A DNA stretch of 64,000 nt from assembly GCF_030269925.1 (NCBI RefSeq), contig NC_085131.1:12137501-12201500 (forward strand), written 5' to 3'. Positions 45,174 to 56,150 of the stretch are shown one piece after another. The notes below the pieces were generated by a model. The model saw only the letters and a list, made by a program, of their open reading frames with translations, was not told where the DNA came from and did not search any database. The translations under genes and the position numbers were made by a program. Position 1 is the first letter of the stretch. Each line of letters begins with the position of its first letter. Source of the DNA: Bombyx mori (Eukaryota > Arthropoda > Insecta > Lepidoptera > Bombycidae).

Positions 45174-45544
45174 TTAAAAATAAATATACGTTCTTGGTTT
45201 ATTTTTTTTTAATTTTATATGTGTACCTTTATCGGATTAAATTAAAGACTTGCTGTGGTTGGAACATGAGTGAATGTTTCGGATATAGAAACCACTAACC
45301 TGTCTAGGTAACACAGATATTATTAACAAATATAATTCTAAGAATCAGCCATGTTCATTATGTATGAGTCAGCCTAATTTTGGTTTGGTCGCCTGCTTAG
45401 TATAAAAATAAATAAGCACGAGATTTTTTTTTTATGAAATAGTACATTACTTGGTTTCCGCGTATCGAAGATATTTTTAAAACTAATTTTAAGGTATAAT
45501 CGTGATCGTGAATGACCATGCGTGACCACGAAAACTAAAAAATA
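45174..45544. other. No recognisable gene
   Basis: AT-rich, nothing recognised. Confidence 0.3.
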
Positions 45545-45832
45545 CTAGCTGACCCGGCAGAATTCGTAGTGCCTTGGTGGACAAATAAAATACCTAAACT
45601 TTTGTATAAAATAAACTTAAAACAAACAAAAGGAACCCGTCCGACGGGGGACACATCAAAGGAAAAACAAAATTGTTATTTTTATTTAATTCCGAACAGT
45701 TTCATATTTATCTACCTTTTAAACCTTCTCTGGACTTCCACAAATAATTCAAGACCAAAATTAGCCAAATCGGTTCAGCCGTTCTCGAGTTTTAGCGAGA
45801 CTAACGAACAGCAATTCATTTTTATATATTTA
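45545..45832 (-). mobile_element. CTAG-ended Helitron-like element, family C
   Basis: CTAGCTGACCCGGCAGAATT, CCCGTCCGACGGGGGACACA, GACTTCCACAAATAATTCAA to CAATTCATTTTTATATATT. Confidence 0.8.
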
Positions 45833-45954
45833 AATATTTGAAACGTTGGAAATAATATAATGACAGTAAAAAATTCGGGGTTAAACCGAGAAAGCACTTT
45901 GAATTTTAAATTACTTTAGTAGTCAAACTAGTCAAAGCATCGACAAAAAGAAAT

Positions 45955-46137
45955 CGTTTTTATTTATTTATTTTTAATTGCATACTCGTAGATGGGTGGA
46001 CGAGATCACAGCTACCTGGTCTTAAGTGGTTACTGGAGCCCATAGACATCTATAACTTAAATGCCACAACCCACCATGAGATATGAGTTACTTCAATCGG
46101 AACGCATTACTACTTCATGGCAGAAATAGGCATGTAT
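45955..46137 (-). mobile_element. Bm1 SINE, diverged
   Basis: CGTAGATGGGTGGACGAGAT, ACTGGAGCCCATAGACATCT and ATTACTACTTCATGGCAGAA; an internal deletion removes the GGTCTC..CGGCTG part. Confidence 0.75.
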
Positions 46138-46177
46138 GGACGGATTACTCCGTTAAGCGACTTAAAACAAAGATCCT

Positions 46178-46302
46178 AACTTTTTTATTACTTAGACGAA
46201 TGAACGAGCTTACGGTGCACCTACTGCTATGTTATTACCGGGGCCCATAGTCATCAACAACGTAAATGCCACTCACCTAGAGATATGATTTGTATGTTTT
46301 CA
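46178..46302 (-). mobile_element. Bm1 SINE, old fragment
   Basis: TTTTTTATTACTTAGACGAA, GAGCTTACGGTGCACC, GGCCCATAGTCATCAACAAC then the match fades. Confidence 0.6.
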
Positions 46303-46455
46303 ATTCCTTGGTATAGGCCCTCTTTCTTTAGACCTTATACTTCTCATCCTGTGAAGAAAAAAAAAAGATTGCGTCGTTATCCAGACTTTCGCGCCACCAA
46401 CTGCAATAACTACAACTGAACTAAGGTAATACAAAAACTCACATAACAGCGACTT

Positions 46456-46565
46456 TTTATTGCCCTTGTAGGCATACGAGCATACGGCTCACCTGATGGT
46501 GAGTGGTTACCGTCGCCCATGGACTTCAACAATGCCAGGGGCAGAGCCGAGCCGCTGCCTACCTC
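46456..46565 (-). mobile_element. LINE 3'-end fragment (jockey/CR1-type)
   Basis: TTTTTATTGCCCTTGTAGGC, CTCACCTGATGGTGAGTGGT, ATGGACTTCAACAATGCCAG, CCGAGCCGCTGCCT; reverse of 5779-5893. Confidence 0.75.
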
Positions 46566-46712
46566 GCTGAAACACACTGCATAAGTACCTACAATGTGGT
46601 GAGTAGCCCGCATTTAATATTACAATATTAGTATCGTAATCACGAATAACAATCAAACGCAAAACTGGGTATCTAACTGCGCCGGTAATATTTGGTCACA
46701 TCCGGTTTCAAG

Positions 46713-46832
46713 ATGGCCGCCCGGATATCCGACGCTCTAGGACGTCGCCGTAGCATCTCTATTGAAGTTTCCAAGTCGTTATATTTAGTTATTCAAGATT
46801 GTGTTATTTCTGCTGACATTATTGAAGTATGA
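46713..46832 (+). CDS. Candidate 39-aa ORF or first exon with a strong start context
   Basis: TTCAAGATGGCCGCC gives an ATG with A at -3 and G at +4, in a GC-richer patch. The frame reads MAARISDALGRRRSISIEVS, KSLYLVIQDCVISADIIEV, stopping at 46830. The arginine cluster RRRSIS could be a basophilic kinase site if translated. CAAGATGGCCGCC also resembles a YY1/Pho-type site, as found at some metazoan start codons. No homologue is recognised. Confidence 0.25.
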   Translation: MAARISDALGRRRSISIEVSKSLYLVIQDCVISADIIEV

Positions 46833-47352
46833 AACATATTATCGAAAATAATAAGCACCTATTAGGAAATAAGGTTTGATGAGAAAGTCTATAAGGATTG
46901 GCAACTAGATATATTTTTTAATCTATCCATAATAAACGCGCATATCTAGTGAAACATCCACAGATTACTAAAAAACCATAACTTCAAGACGAAAATAATT
47001 ATAATTGAATTCTGAATAGTTTAAAAGTTCAGTTTTATAGCAAAGCGAAATCCAACTTAGAAACGAATTAACAAATACTTTTTATGTTTACTAAATGCTC
47101 TTAAACGATCTCACGAATCGCCCACTGAATTCATTTAAAAATCGGTCGCTCCATTGTGTGGCAAATTCATGCAATAGGGAACAAGTCAGATCTTTTTTTT
47201 TTTATTTGCACGCATTCTTGGAAATACTCAGCGAAATGCAACTTCATTGAATGTTGCGTCATATAATGTTTAGTAATATAAAATTGAGGCAAATGCGAAA
47301 CATTAAACAGAAAAAGTACAATTACCCGTCTTATTGCTAAGAGCGATCTATT
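46833..47352. other. No recognisable gene
   Basis: AT-rich, nothing recognised. Confidence 0.3.
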
Positions 47353-47650
47353 ACAATTGACTTCCACGGTGAAGGAATAACATCGTGCAATAAAAATCAA
47401 ACCCGCAAAATTATAATTTGCGTAATTACTGGTGGTAGGACCTCTTATGAGTCCGCACGGGTAGGTACCACCGCCCCGCCTATTTCTGCCGTGAAGCAGT
47501 AATGCGTTTCAGTTTGAAGGACGGGGCAGCCGTTGTGACTATACTGAGACCTTTAGAACTATATCTTAAGGTGTGTGGCGCATTTACGTTGTAGACGTCT
47601 ATGGGCTCCAGTAACCACTTAACACACACATCTAAGCAATAAAAAAAAAG
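47353..47650 (+). mobile_element. Bm1 SINE, 5'-truncated
   Basis: ATTGACTTCCACGGTGAAGG, TTGCGTAATTACTGGTGG, body, then CACATCTAAGCAATAAAAAA. The tRNA-like head is absent; GCTGTGAGCTCGTCC is deleted near the tail. Confidence 0.9.
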
Positions 47651-47959
47651 ACAAGACTCTTCTAAGGAAATATATTACGGTGTACTTATTTATTTAAAAA
47701 ATAATAATATTCCAATAGTATAATGATATTATTAGTATTTTTATTAATACTTCACACTTCTAAACTAACTCAAAATAGTTGAACTAGCGTTATTTTTATT
47801 TATAAAGTATCAAATTGTTTTGATGTAACCGAAACCACTGTTTATAATTTTTTTACGAATGGCACATGGGGTTTAGCATCGAATATCTAAAAGCCCTCTT
47901 GCTCATTCGCGATTCCAAATTCACTACTTCGATAATTCACTGTTTATATTTTTAAATTA
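47651..47959. other. No recognisable gene
   Basis: AT-rich, nothing recognised. Confidence 0.3.
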
Positions 47960-48174
47960 TCTATACTAATATATAAATCTACAGTGGTTTTTACGGATGT
48001 TCTGTTATAACTACTGTACCGTGCATCTGATTGACTTGAAACTTGGTATCCATGTACAAAATACATGTACTTAATGGATAGGCTAATATTTATATGAGTA
48101 TTAGACTACCTAATAATGACAATAAATAATAATGTCAATTTGAAATGCGCAGCGAAGCGGGCGAGTACGACTAG
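47960..48174 (+). mobile_element. CTAG-ended Helitron-like element, family D
   Basis: TCTATACTAATATATAAATC, GATTGACTTGAAACTTGGTA, GCAGCGAAGCGGGCGAGTAC and GACTAG. Confidence 0.75.
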
Positions 48175-49110
48175 TATAATATATAATTAAAATATATGTA
48201 ATACATATAAAAATATCTTTCCGGAATTTTTTATCAGCTTTTGGACCAGAGTCACTCGTGACATTGCGTAGTGATTTAAATGAAAAAAAAAAAGGTTTTG
48301 TTCGAAATTATACATTTTGTTTAGGCTAAGGTAAGCTCTTCATATTACGAAGCTAATTTTCCTTTATCATTGAGTATTTAATAACTGTCTAAATTTAATC
48401 TAAAGCGCACAAGGTATTTATTATAAACAATATAATAAGAAGTAGTATCGTAAGAAAGCTCTTAAGAACTTTTGAAATGCATAACAGACGTGTATATAAA
48501 TGAGTATCATGCCAAATATGTAATTATAAAATCTACGTGATTACAAATTCAGACTGTATAGTCAATCTTCAATTACTCTGTAGCATGACAAGATATGGTT
48601 GTGTTTTACGTCCCAATATTATTAGTATCTCCAATATGTAACGCCAATATACATAAAATATATAATGCCAATAGTCTTCGATAAATTTGTTTGATTATAT
48701 ATAAACAAACATGATGGAATCATAAAGATAGCAATTTGGAATGCGGAATAGTGAAAAGAATTTAATTAGGATTAACGCGACATGACTAAATCATTTGTTG
48801 AGCAAAATATTGCGAAAATAGTACATGTAACATTGATACATCCGGGGATTTATTTAGAATACCATAGAAGCTTCTACGAATAAGCTTATTGCAGTACATC
48901 CTGTGGAGGCTGCTCCGTTTCCATTGGAGAGTCAATGAGCTTATCCTTTTACCAGGGTAAAGGACTGTTTGCAGATACCCGGCTCCGGAGAATATGCTAT
49001 TTTGTTTACGTAACCGTGGCAGATGAGCATGAGTATCTTATTTGATGTAAGACGTTTTCGCTTAACTAACATCAGTAGATGAGCTAACTATCCACCTGGT
49101 GCTTCTTAAC
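48175..49110. other. No recognisable gene
   Basis: AT-rich; no family recognised. Confidence 0.3.
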
Positions 49111-49264
49111 GCCAAAGTTTCGTCTTAGTCGTGTCACTCATGACTTAGTGGTCTTTGTCCTTACATAACTGTGGAATTCGTTGCCGGCTGACATCCGAGT
49201 TTGCAAGTCTATTTCTGTTTTTAAATACAAAGTCAAACAATTCTATCTCTCATCAACCGAATGA
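49111..49264 (+). pseudogene. Jockey/CR1-type reverse transcriptase C-terminus
   Basis: The frame reads KFRLSRVTHDLVVFVLT, an in-frame TAA at 49166, then LWNSLPADIRVCKSISVFKY, KVKQFYLSSTE and TGA at 49262-49264. LWNSLPADI followed by F-K--VK-- is the usual end of these enzymes. A SINE begins 26 bp after the stop, inside what should be the 3' untranslated region. Confidence 0.7.
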
Positions 49265-49290
49265 TCATTGTTCTATACTCTTCGTATATA

Positions 49291-49553
49291 GCGGCCGTCT
49301 GGTGTAGTGGTAAGTGACATGGTCACTGCACAAGGGGGTCGCGGAGTCGAATCCCGCCAAGGGAAGGTATTTGTATGTTAAATATAAATGTCTTTTCCAG
49401 GGTTATGGATGTATATTAAATATGTGTATGTGTAAAATAAAAATCTTACATTTATTTCCGTTATCTGGTACCTGTAACACAAGTTCTTTACGAACTTATC
49501 ACGGGACCAGTTAACGTGGTGTGACTGTTAGTAAATATTTATTTATTATTTAT
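49291..49553 (+). mobile_element. Second tRNA-headed SINE, copy 3
   Basis: GCGGCCGTCTGGTGTAGTGG, B box with one change (GGAGTCGAATCCCGCC), body as in 36474-36739, tail ATTTATTTATTATTTAT. Confidence 0.85.
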
Positions 49554-49707
49554 ACTGTGTTACTTATAATATTTTGATTTCAAGTGTAACAATATCTACA
49601 TGTGTATGTGCATTACTATAATTCTCATGTTGTATCTGTTATTTTAGCTGTTCTACACACACTCATCACTTTTAATTATTATTCTCATAATCCTCTCGCA
49701 GGTCTGC

Positions 49708-49812
49708 TGGAAGAGATTTCTTAAAGAAATAAGCAGTGCCTTTGTAAATAATTTTCCTGTTATTCTGTACTATGTCTTCTTTTTTGTGTGTACATAAATA
49801 AAATAATCTTGG
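49708..49812 (+). mobile_element. LINE 3'-end fragment
   Basis: GCTGGAAGAGATTTCTTAAA, GAAATAAGCAGTGCCTTTGT and a terminal ATAAATAAAATAA. Related to 36869-36992; possibly the continuation of the pseudogene at 49111 beyond the SINE. Confidence 0.5.
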
Positions 49813-50499
49813 AGGGCACAGCTTATACACACATCTTAATCTTACATTTGAAATTCTAATGAGGTACTATACCATATCATAAGTACCATATCATAGGTAC
49901 TATTTATTCTACCCGTCCGACTGACCAAAATAGGTAACACATGATTGCTTCTCGATACGGGCCCGCAATCTACTCTAAGCTTGTCCTATATTCAATTCGA
50001 GAGTTTGGCAAATGATTTTAGGAGAATTTGTAGGGTTGTCTCAAAATTAATATCGAAGTGCATATATTTATTACACATATAGTTAGGTATATTTTGGATT
50101 AGAATATACTCGTATACATATATTTAGGTATGTTTAGGGTATAGGTAATTATGAAATTTATATATTGTACACATTTATGTTTTAATTTTTTTTATATTCA
50201 TATTTTTTTGGATTCATACATACTTTACGATATTTTTTTCTGTAATTAATCAATTAAATGAAATTAGTAAAATAAAAATATTGAGCCAATTCCAAATGCA
50301 AAGGGAAGATGTTTCCTTGCTTTTATGTTAGTTTTGTGGCTCGAAGCGAAGATAGCCGAATTGTAGGCGAGACTTCTTAAAATTGCTTATGATGTACTGG
50401 TTCCAAAATCATCGTATAGCTAGCTATTCACTGCTGGACAAAGGTCTCTTAAATTACATGCCACTGTGCACGATGCTCCGCTCAGTAAATTATTATTAC
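49813..50499. other. No recognisable gene
   Basis: AT-rich, nothing recognised. Confidence 0.3.
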
Positions 50500-51109
50500 C
50501 AGTGGCCGCTAAGTACTCGAAATGCAACTATAATTATTTATTTAAATTATAAGTTTGATATTATAGCTCTATTGTCAAGGACCATTCTTTTATAACCACA
50601 GAATTCGCCAAGGCTACGATATAGATAAATAATATTAAAAACAAACAATATTAAATATACTCTCAATTTGACCACAAACTTTAACGATAAACAAATGAGT
50701 TATGTGCGTGTGTGTGCCAAATACATGGCAGTGTGTGAGTGTTGTTTTTTAATTAGTTTAATTTATTTTATGTGCATAATTTATAAAAATATTAACATTC
50801 TGCACTCCTTTTGCTTTATTCTCTACTAGCGACCCGCCCTCGCTTCACTTCGGAAACATTAAAACAAACATGAAACCAAAAAAATAAAATTAAAAAAAAT
50901 TAAAAAAAAGTAGCCTATGTTCATCAGGGACAATGTCGGCTTCTAATGGAAAAAGAATTTTTCAAATCGGTCCAGTAGTTTCGGAGCCTATTCGAAACAA
51001 ACAAACAAACAAATCTTTCCTCTTTATAATATTAGTATAGAAGTATAGATAAATGTAGGATATTTCGAAAAAGGGTACAAAATTTTTGCTTCACATATTA
51101 ATATATAGA
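50500..51109 (-). mobile_element. Helitron-like element, family B, old copy split by a family A copy
   Basis: AGTGGCCGCTAAGTACTCGA aligns with AGTGGTCCCGCAGTAGTCGA at 52177. Diverged matches run to about 50825, then resume after 51042 with AAAAAGGGTACAAAATTTTT, GCTTCACATATTAATATATA. Confidence 0.65.
50826..51042 (-). mobile_element. CTAG-ended Helitron-like element, family A, nested
   Basis: CTAGCGACCCGCCCTCGCTT to CCTCTTTATAATATTAGTAT; near-identical in outline to 23172-23385. It sits inside an older family B copy. Confidence 0.8.
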
Positions 51110-51480
51110 TTATGTAAATTTTAATTATCACGAAGAAAAGAAGCATTTTCATATTCACACGAAACCTCTCTTCTAACGTTTACGTGGCGCACTAATTTTT
51201 AATGAAAGCGAACATGAACTTTATTCGTAGTTATTTAAAAAAAAGCTTCTCCATTCAAAACTTTATAATTAAACTTAACCAATTAAGGCTATCTTTTATG
51301 AATACTCAACTTTAGTACCTTCTTAGTGAACTACGCTCGGGTCGGCGTAAATAATTCAAAGAATTCATGCGCTTTTCATGGTTTTCCACTTCGTTGGCTT
51401 TGATTGGAAAATATGATTTTTCGTGAAAAGTTGTTAAACATTGTACAAATCCGACTCAGGCGACGGGATAAAAAATATCC
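51110..51480. other. No recognisable gene
   Basis: AT-rich, nothing recognised. Confidence 0.3.
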
Positions 51481-51489
51481 GTCGCCACC

Positions 51490-51990
51490 CAAAATATTCA
51501 TCCGTCTTGTCGGATCCTTTGTATCCACTGGTGCTTTTAGGTTCTTCAAGCACCGGTTAGCGTCCTCGTAGATTACGACGAAGAGTTCGACATGTGATGA
51601 ACTAGCCCATAGGCACAACCCACTGCGTTTCTGACCGAATCTAATTTGTGGGTCGCGATTCCGGTCCGGTGGTAGATTCAGCAAAGCACTGCTCTTGCTA
51701 GGGCTAGTATTTTTTTTTATTGCTTAGATGGGTGGACGAGCTCACATCCCACCTGGTGTTAAGTGGTTGGTAATTGGTAAATGCGTCACTCACCTTGAGA
51801 TGTAAGTTCTAAGGTTTCAGTATAGTTACAACGGCTGCCCCACCCTTCAAATCGAAACGCATTACTGCTTCACGGCAGAAATAGGCGGGGTCCGTGCGTT
51901 CAAATACTCTCAAGTTGAGCACGTGAGCTCACCTACCGGTCCATGCGTAGTTGCAATAGTCCCTTGGGCTACCAACGATTAGCTAGAAAA
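51490..51990 (+). mobile_element. Interspersed repeat F (subfamily 2), split by a Bm1
   Basis: CGTCTTGTCGGATCC, GGGTCGCGATTCCGGTCC, GATTCAGCAAAGCACTGCTC, then after the Bm1 CGTGAGCTCACCTACCGGTC and CTTGGGCTACCAACGATTAG. Confidence 0.6.
51709..51893 (-). mobile_element. Bm1 SINE, truncated, nested in repeat F
   Basis: T-run, TATTGCTTAGATGGGTGGAC with GGTTGGTAATTGGTAAATGC (internal deletion), to AGAAATAGGCGGGG, where it ends. Confidence 0.88.
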
Positions 51991-52174
51991 AAGTGAAAGA
52001 TTTTTGCTTAGATCAATAGCCCAGTTTTTTTAAGGGGCCCGCTAAACAATGTTGTTACCTAAATACAATTGTTGCAACGCAGTATTCGACTAAGTACTAT
52101 TGTTACCTAAGCACGACTGGCGCTTAAGCGCTAATTTTACCTAAACGTAAATATGTTACATACTTTTACCATAA

Positions 52175-52592
52175 CTAGTGGTCCCGCAGTAGTCGAAATT
52201 CGTCTATAATTGGAATTGTAAGTTTGTACACTATTATGATTGTATTTTATACATCTATAATCACAAATTTCGCCAAGGCTACACTATAAAAAATATTAAT
52301 AAAGACAAACAATATTTAATCTATTCTCAATTTGACCACAGACGTCAAGAACAAAAGTTTGACAATAAATAGTATGCATGCGTGTGTGTTCGTCAAATAC
52401 ATGGTATGTAGTGTGTATAATGTTTTCTTTATTGATTTAATTTATCTTTTATGCATTATTTTAAGAAAAATATTAGCATTGTGCACTTCTTCTCTATATT
52501 CTCTATAAGTGTGGAAAATTTCATACTCCTCCGGCCGCGCCATTTTCGTAAAAAGGGATACAAAGTTTTTGCTTTACGTATTAATATATAGA
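52175..52592 (-). mobile_element. CTAG-ended Helitron-like element, family B
   Basis: CTAGTGGTCCCGCAGTAGTC, CACAAATTTCGCCAAGGC, CGTATTAATATATAGA. Confidence 0.78.
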
Positions 52593-53046
52593 AGATAATG
52601 ACAATAGTTCTGTATGAGTATAGACCCAGAGCACGAAGTGTGGTCAAATTAATTAATAAGTTTATTAATATTACGGTTCAATATTCTCGTTTTAAGAACC
52701 GATCTGCCTGGTTAAGTGATTTTGTTATGTCTTCTCGTAAGAGATAAACCCTTTAAATAGTGTATACTAGACTAAAGTGTACCAAGATTAGCGTATCAAA
52801 AATTCAAGGCATGCATATTTGCAAGGAGCGCATACTATGCTTTTAGAGCGTTTCCCAACTGTACGTACACCGTGGAGTCACTAAATGTGTTATGAAAAAT
52901 GGATGTGGCAGTTTTTTTTATATTATTTTATGAAAATTCACATTATTTTTTATTATTGTTAATACTTGTTATTTCTATTGGATGGATTTTTGGTCACGAT
53001 CCAGAAGGTCATATCAAGAAAATGCATCTCCAAATTCCCGACGAGC
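52593..53046. other. No recognised gene; hydrophobic open frame from 52899
   Basis: A frame beginning MDVAVFFILFYENSHYFLLL, LILVISIGWIFGHDPEG has a strongly hydrophobic N-terminus like a signal or membrane segment, and runs into a LINE fragment at 53047. No family recognised; chance AT-rich frame is likely. Confidence 0.2.
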
Positions 53047-53163
53047 CATTTTTTTTTATTTCCCTTGTAGCCAGGCGAGCACACGGCCCACCTGATGGTG
53101 AATGGTTACCGTCGCCCATGGACTTCAGCAATGCCAGGGGCAGAGCCTAGCCGCTACCTACCT
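53047..53163 (-). mobile_element. LINE 3'-end fragment (jockey/CR1-type)
   Basis: CATTTTTTTTTATTTCCCTT, GCCCACCTGATGGTGAATGG, CATGGACTTCAGCAATGCCA, GCAGAGCCTAGCCGCT; reverse orientation. Confidence 0.75.
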
Positions 53164-53335
53164 TGCCTACTGTTTCTAGAAAATACATGTATATCTTTAA
53201 CTGAATTAAGGTAGTGGACTCAAACTAGTGTAATTTCGAAGTTTCACCGGCAAGATATAGCCTGAGATTGGGACAAACGATGCTTACAGACCGCGGAGGC
53301 CAAGACTTACTCAGTAAAGTTAGTAAGTAATCAAA

Positions 53336-53781
53336 TTTTTTTTTTTTTTTTTTTATTGCTTAGATGCGTGGACGAGCTCACAGCCCACCTGGTGTTAAGT
53401 GGTTACTGGAGCCCATAGACATCTACAACGTAAACGCGCCATCCACCTTGAGATATAAGTTCTAAGGTCTCAGTATAGTTACAACGGCTACCCCACCCTT
53501 CAAACCGAAACGCATTACTGCTTCACGGCAGAAATAGGCAGGGTGGTGGTACCTACCCGTGCGGACTCACAATAGGTCCTACCACCAGTGATTACGCAAA
53601 TTATAATTTTGCGGGTTTGATTTTTATTACACGATGTTATTCCTTCACCGTGGAAGTCAATCGTGAACATTTGTTAAGTACGTATTTCATTCGAAAAATT
53701 GGTACCCGCCTGCGGGATTCGAACACCGGTGCATCGCAACAACGAATGCACCGGACGTCTTATCCTTTAGGCCACGACGAC
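53336..53781 (-). mobile_element. Bm1 SINE, full length
   Basis: Long T-run, TATTGCTTAGATGCGTGGAC, whole body with ACCACCAGTGATTACGCAAA, and the tRNA-like head to GGCCACGACGAC at 53781. Confidence 0.93.
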
Positions 53782-54208
53782 AATTTAATGCCATAAAATT
53801 TATTGCATGCCATAATCAACCAAGTTGCTTAAAATGTAAAATATATTTTTCTAGATCCCTTCTTAATACGCTTTTATTAGCTTCATACGTATGTTAGTAT
53901 GTAACGGAATCTTTGAACATGATTTTGACCCCTTCAAAACGTTGGATTAACTCGAAATTTGGCATACTTATTAAGGGCCGATGATAATTCAATATTTTAA
54001 ACAGGTTGATCCGCTGGCCTTACTAGGATAATCAGGATTAGCGATTTTTTGTTTTCCTGAGATCCGGAATGGCTGCGTCAAGAAGGGAAACTACCAGGCG
54101 CACCGAGCACCTATTTCTCGGATAAGTTACCGACTGGTTCAGATGAAATTTTTTAAAAATTGAGAAATCGAAATTTAACTAAAAAATTTAAAATAAATAA
54201 TAGTTTAT
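53782..54208. other. No recognisable gene
   Basis: No feature recognised. Confidence 0.3.
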
Positions 54209-54210
54209 AA

Positions 54211-54420
54211 AAACTAAAAAAGTACGCTTTTATAGAAAATCGAACTAACGGGGTTCATGGTTTCAATAGTTATAAATATTTTGATAATATCCTGAAATGT
54301 ACCCCACGCTTTTTTTTACAATAAACTCATTTTTTCTTACACTATTTTTAATTCAAATTTATTAAAATTTATTTTCTATTTTTTAGTTGGATTTTCTATA
54401 AAAGCGTATTTTTTTAGTTT
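54211..54420. repeat. Inverted-repeat (MITE-like) element with 37-bp arms
   Basis: 54211-54247 (AAACTAAAAAAGTACGCTTT, TATAGAAAATCGAACTA) and 54384-54420 are reverse complements with two mismatches. Weaker complementarity continues outward for about 20 bp. Confidence 0.75.
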
Positions 54421-55944
54421 TTTTTAAGCTATAATATTACTTATTTAAATCCTATTGTTCTATGTGTTCTGATGATTAATTGATTCAGATTAAAATTTGT
54501 ATATTTTTTCCTAGTATTTCAGTGTTTTATAACATAATACGGTATAATATGTATAGCAAAAAAAAATAATTAAAAAATGAGTCCATTGACAGGGAAACCG
54601 TAGCTTACAGTACAGTCAGTAGTTTTTTACGATTCCAAATTTCTATTATTTCGTACATCGATGACACAAAACTGAAAAGTACCAATTAATATTGTATACG
54701 AAGAGCTAATTACAAGCATGTTACATATTGAACGTATGTACGTGTCTCATTATACAGTAATATATTATATAACAGTAACAGTTATTTGTTATGGACATTT
54801 ATTAATATATTCTTCTTAGTACTGTATAAACTATTATATGTATGTATGTATGTGTGTATTTATGTGTATGTATATGTGATTGTATATATATATATATATA
54901 CTTTTTGTGTATATATTTGTAACTTAAATTAAAAGACTCACAAACATTATAAAATTCTCAATTCGCTTCTTTTGCTTCGCTTCAGGTGATCCTTTCGCTG
55001 TTTCGCTTCGATTAGTTCTAATTACTGACTGACTGCGTGCCATCTCTGCCACGCTTTTATAGTCGATACGACATCCCTAGAATTATCGAAAATATTCCAC
55101 AAAAGTCGAGTATTGTATGTTTCCGCTATCTGACAATAGATGGCGTTGTACTTCTCAAACGTTATAGATGCTACTAGATCCTTCGATGTTCGTTCGGCGA
55201 TTCAGCGATAGAGGGCGTTACTCTTACCGGTGTAACAGCACTGTAAAAAGTACGCGACGGTACTTTTATTAGGGTACCCTACTGCTAATAGATCATTGAT
55301 ATGTTCGTAACAAAAATTGATTTTAGTGAAGACGATCAATTACTGAACTACTATTAAGCGGGAGCAAAACTAATAAACATGTTAAAAGAATCTACACAGA
55401 TCAATAAACGTTGTGTTATCCGGTTAATGCTGTCTTAATTAAAGTACTGTTTCACTCACAGCTTTGTCCAAAACAAAGTAACCAACAACCAACTCCCACT
55501 TATTTTGGGCCATGAACCAAAAATATAACAACTCAACTTTGTCTTTAGAAGTTTGAAAACAGTGACTTCTTAAGATTAGCCTCGTTAATTTTAATTGGTA
55601 CACCCAAAGAATATCGATGTTTTAATATAAATTTGACGAAGCCAAGTTTTACGTTGTTATTCTTGAAAATTTTGGTTTCACGTTAGATGATATTCTATAT
55701 ATATTCTATATAAGCTAGTTTTGATCATAGTTATGGTTATTGCGACTGGGATCACTTTACGACTAAAATTTTGATATTAGTCGATTGGTTTACTTTGGAA
55801 TAAAGGCAGCATTGCTAAAGTCAGTAAGTAAAATAGTCATAGCAGTATTACCATTTTGGTTTGTGTTTCAATAAAAAGTGAATCACGAATGATGGTATTA
55901 AGGAAAAAGTAATTGTCGATGGCTAAATAGCTGACGAAGATATT
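54421..55944. other. No gene; simple repeats at 54838-54901
   Basis: TATGTATG and TATATATA runs at 54838-54901. Near 54965-55230, TTCGCTTCGATTAGTTCTAA, ACAATAGATGGCGTTGTAC and GATAGAGGGCGTTAC look like scraps of a dispersed repeat also hinted at near 22.15 kb. Confidence 0.4.
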
Positions 55945-56150
55945 ATTAATGTGGCGGTAGCCATAGAGGACAAGATATTTGACAGATTCGTGAATCTCGC
56001 TTACGACAATTTCAAGATAAGCTTGCATTCATATTTACGAGTTCCGAACAATAACATTCGGACCGTCGGGCTGGCGGGAAATATTACTCGATCGGTAGAA
56101 GATCTTTCATTCGTCGCAATCCCCAAATTAATAGCACTTAATATTTATAA
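55945..56150. repeat. Dispersed repeat of unknown class, copy 2
   Basis: GACAGATTCGTGAATCTCGC, TTACGACAATTTCAAGATAA, GAGTTCCGAACAATAACATT and CGGACCGTCGG follow the order seen at 6227-6420. Confidence 0.5.
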
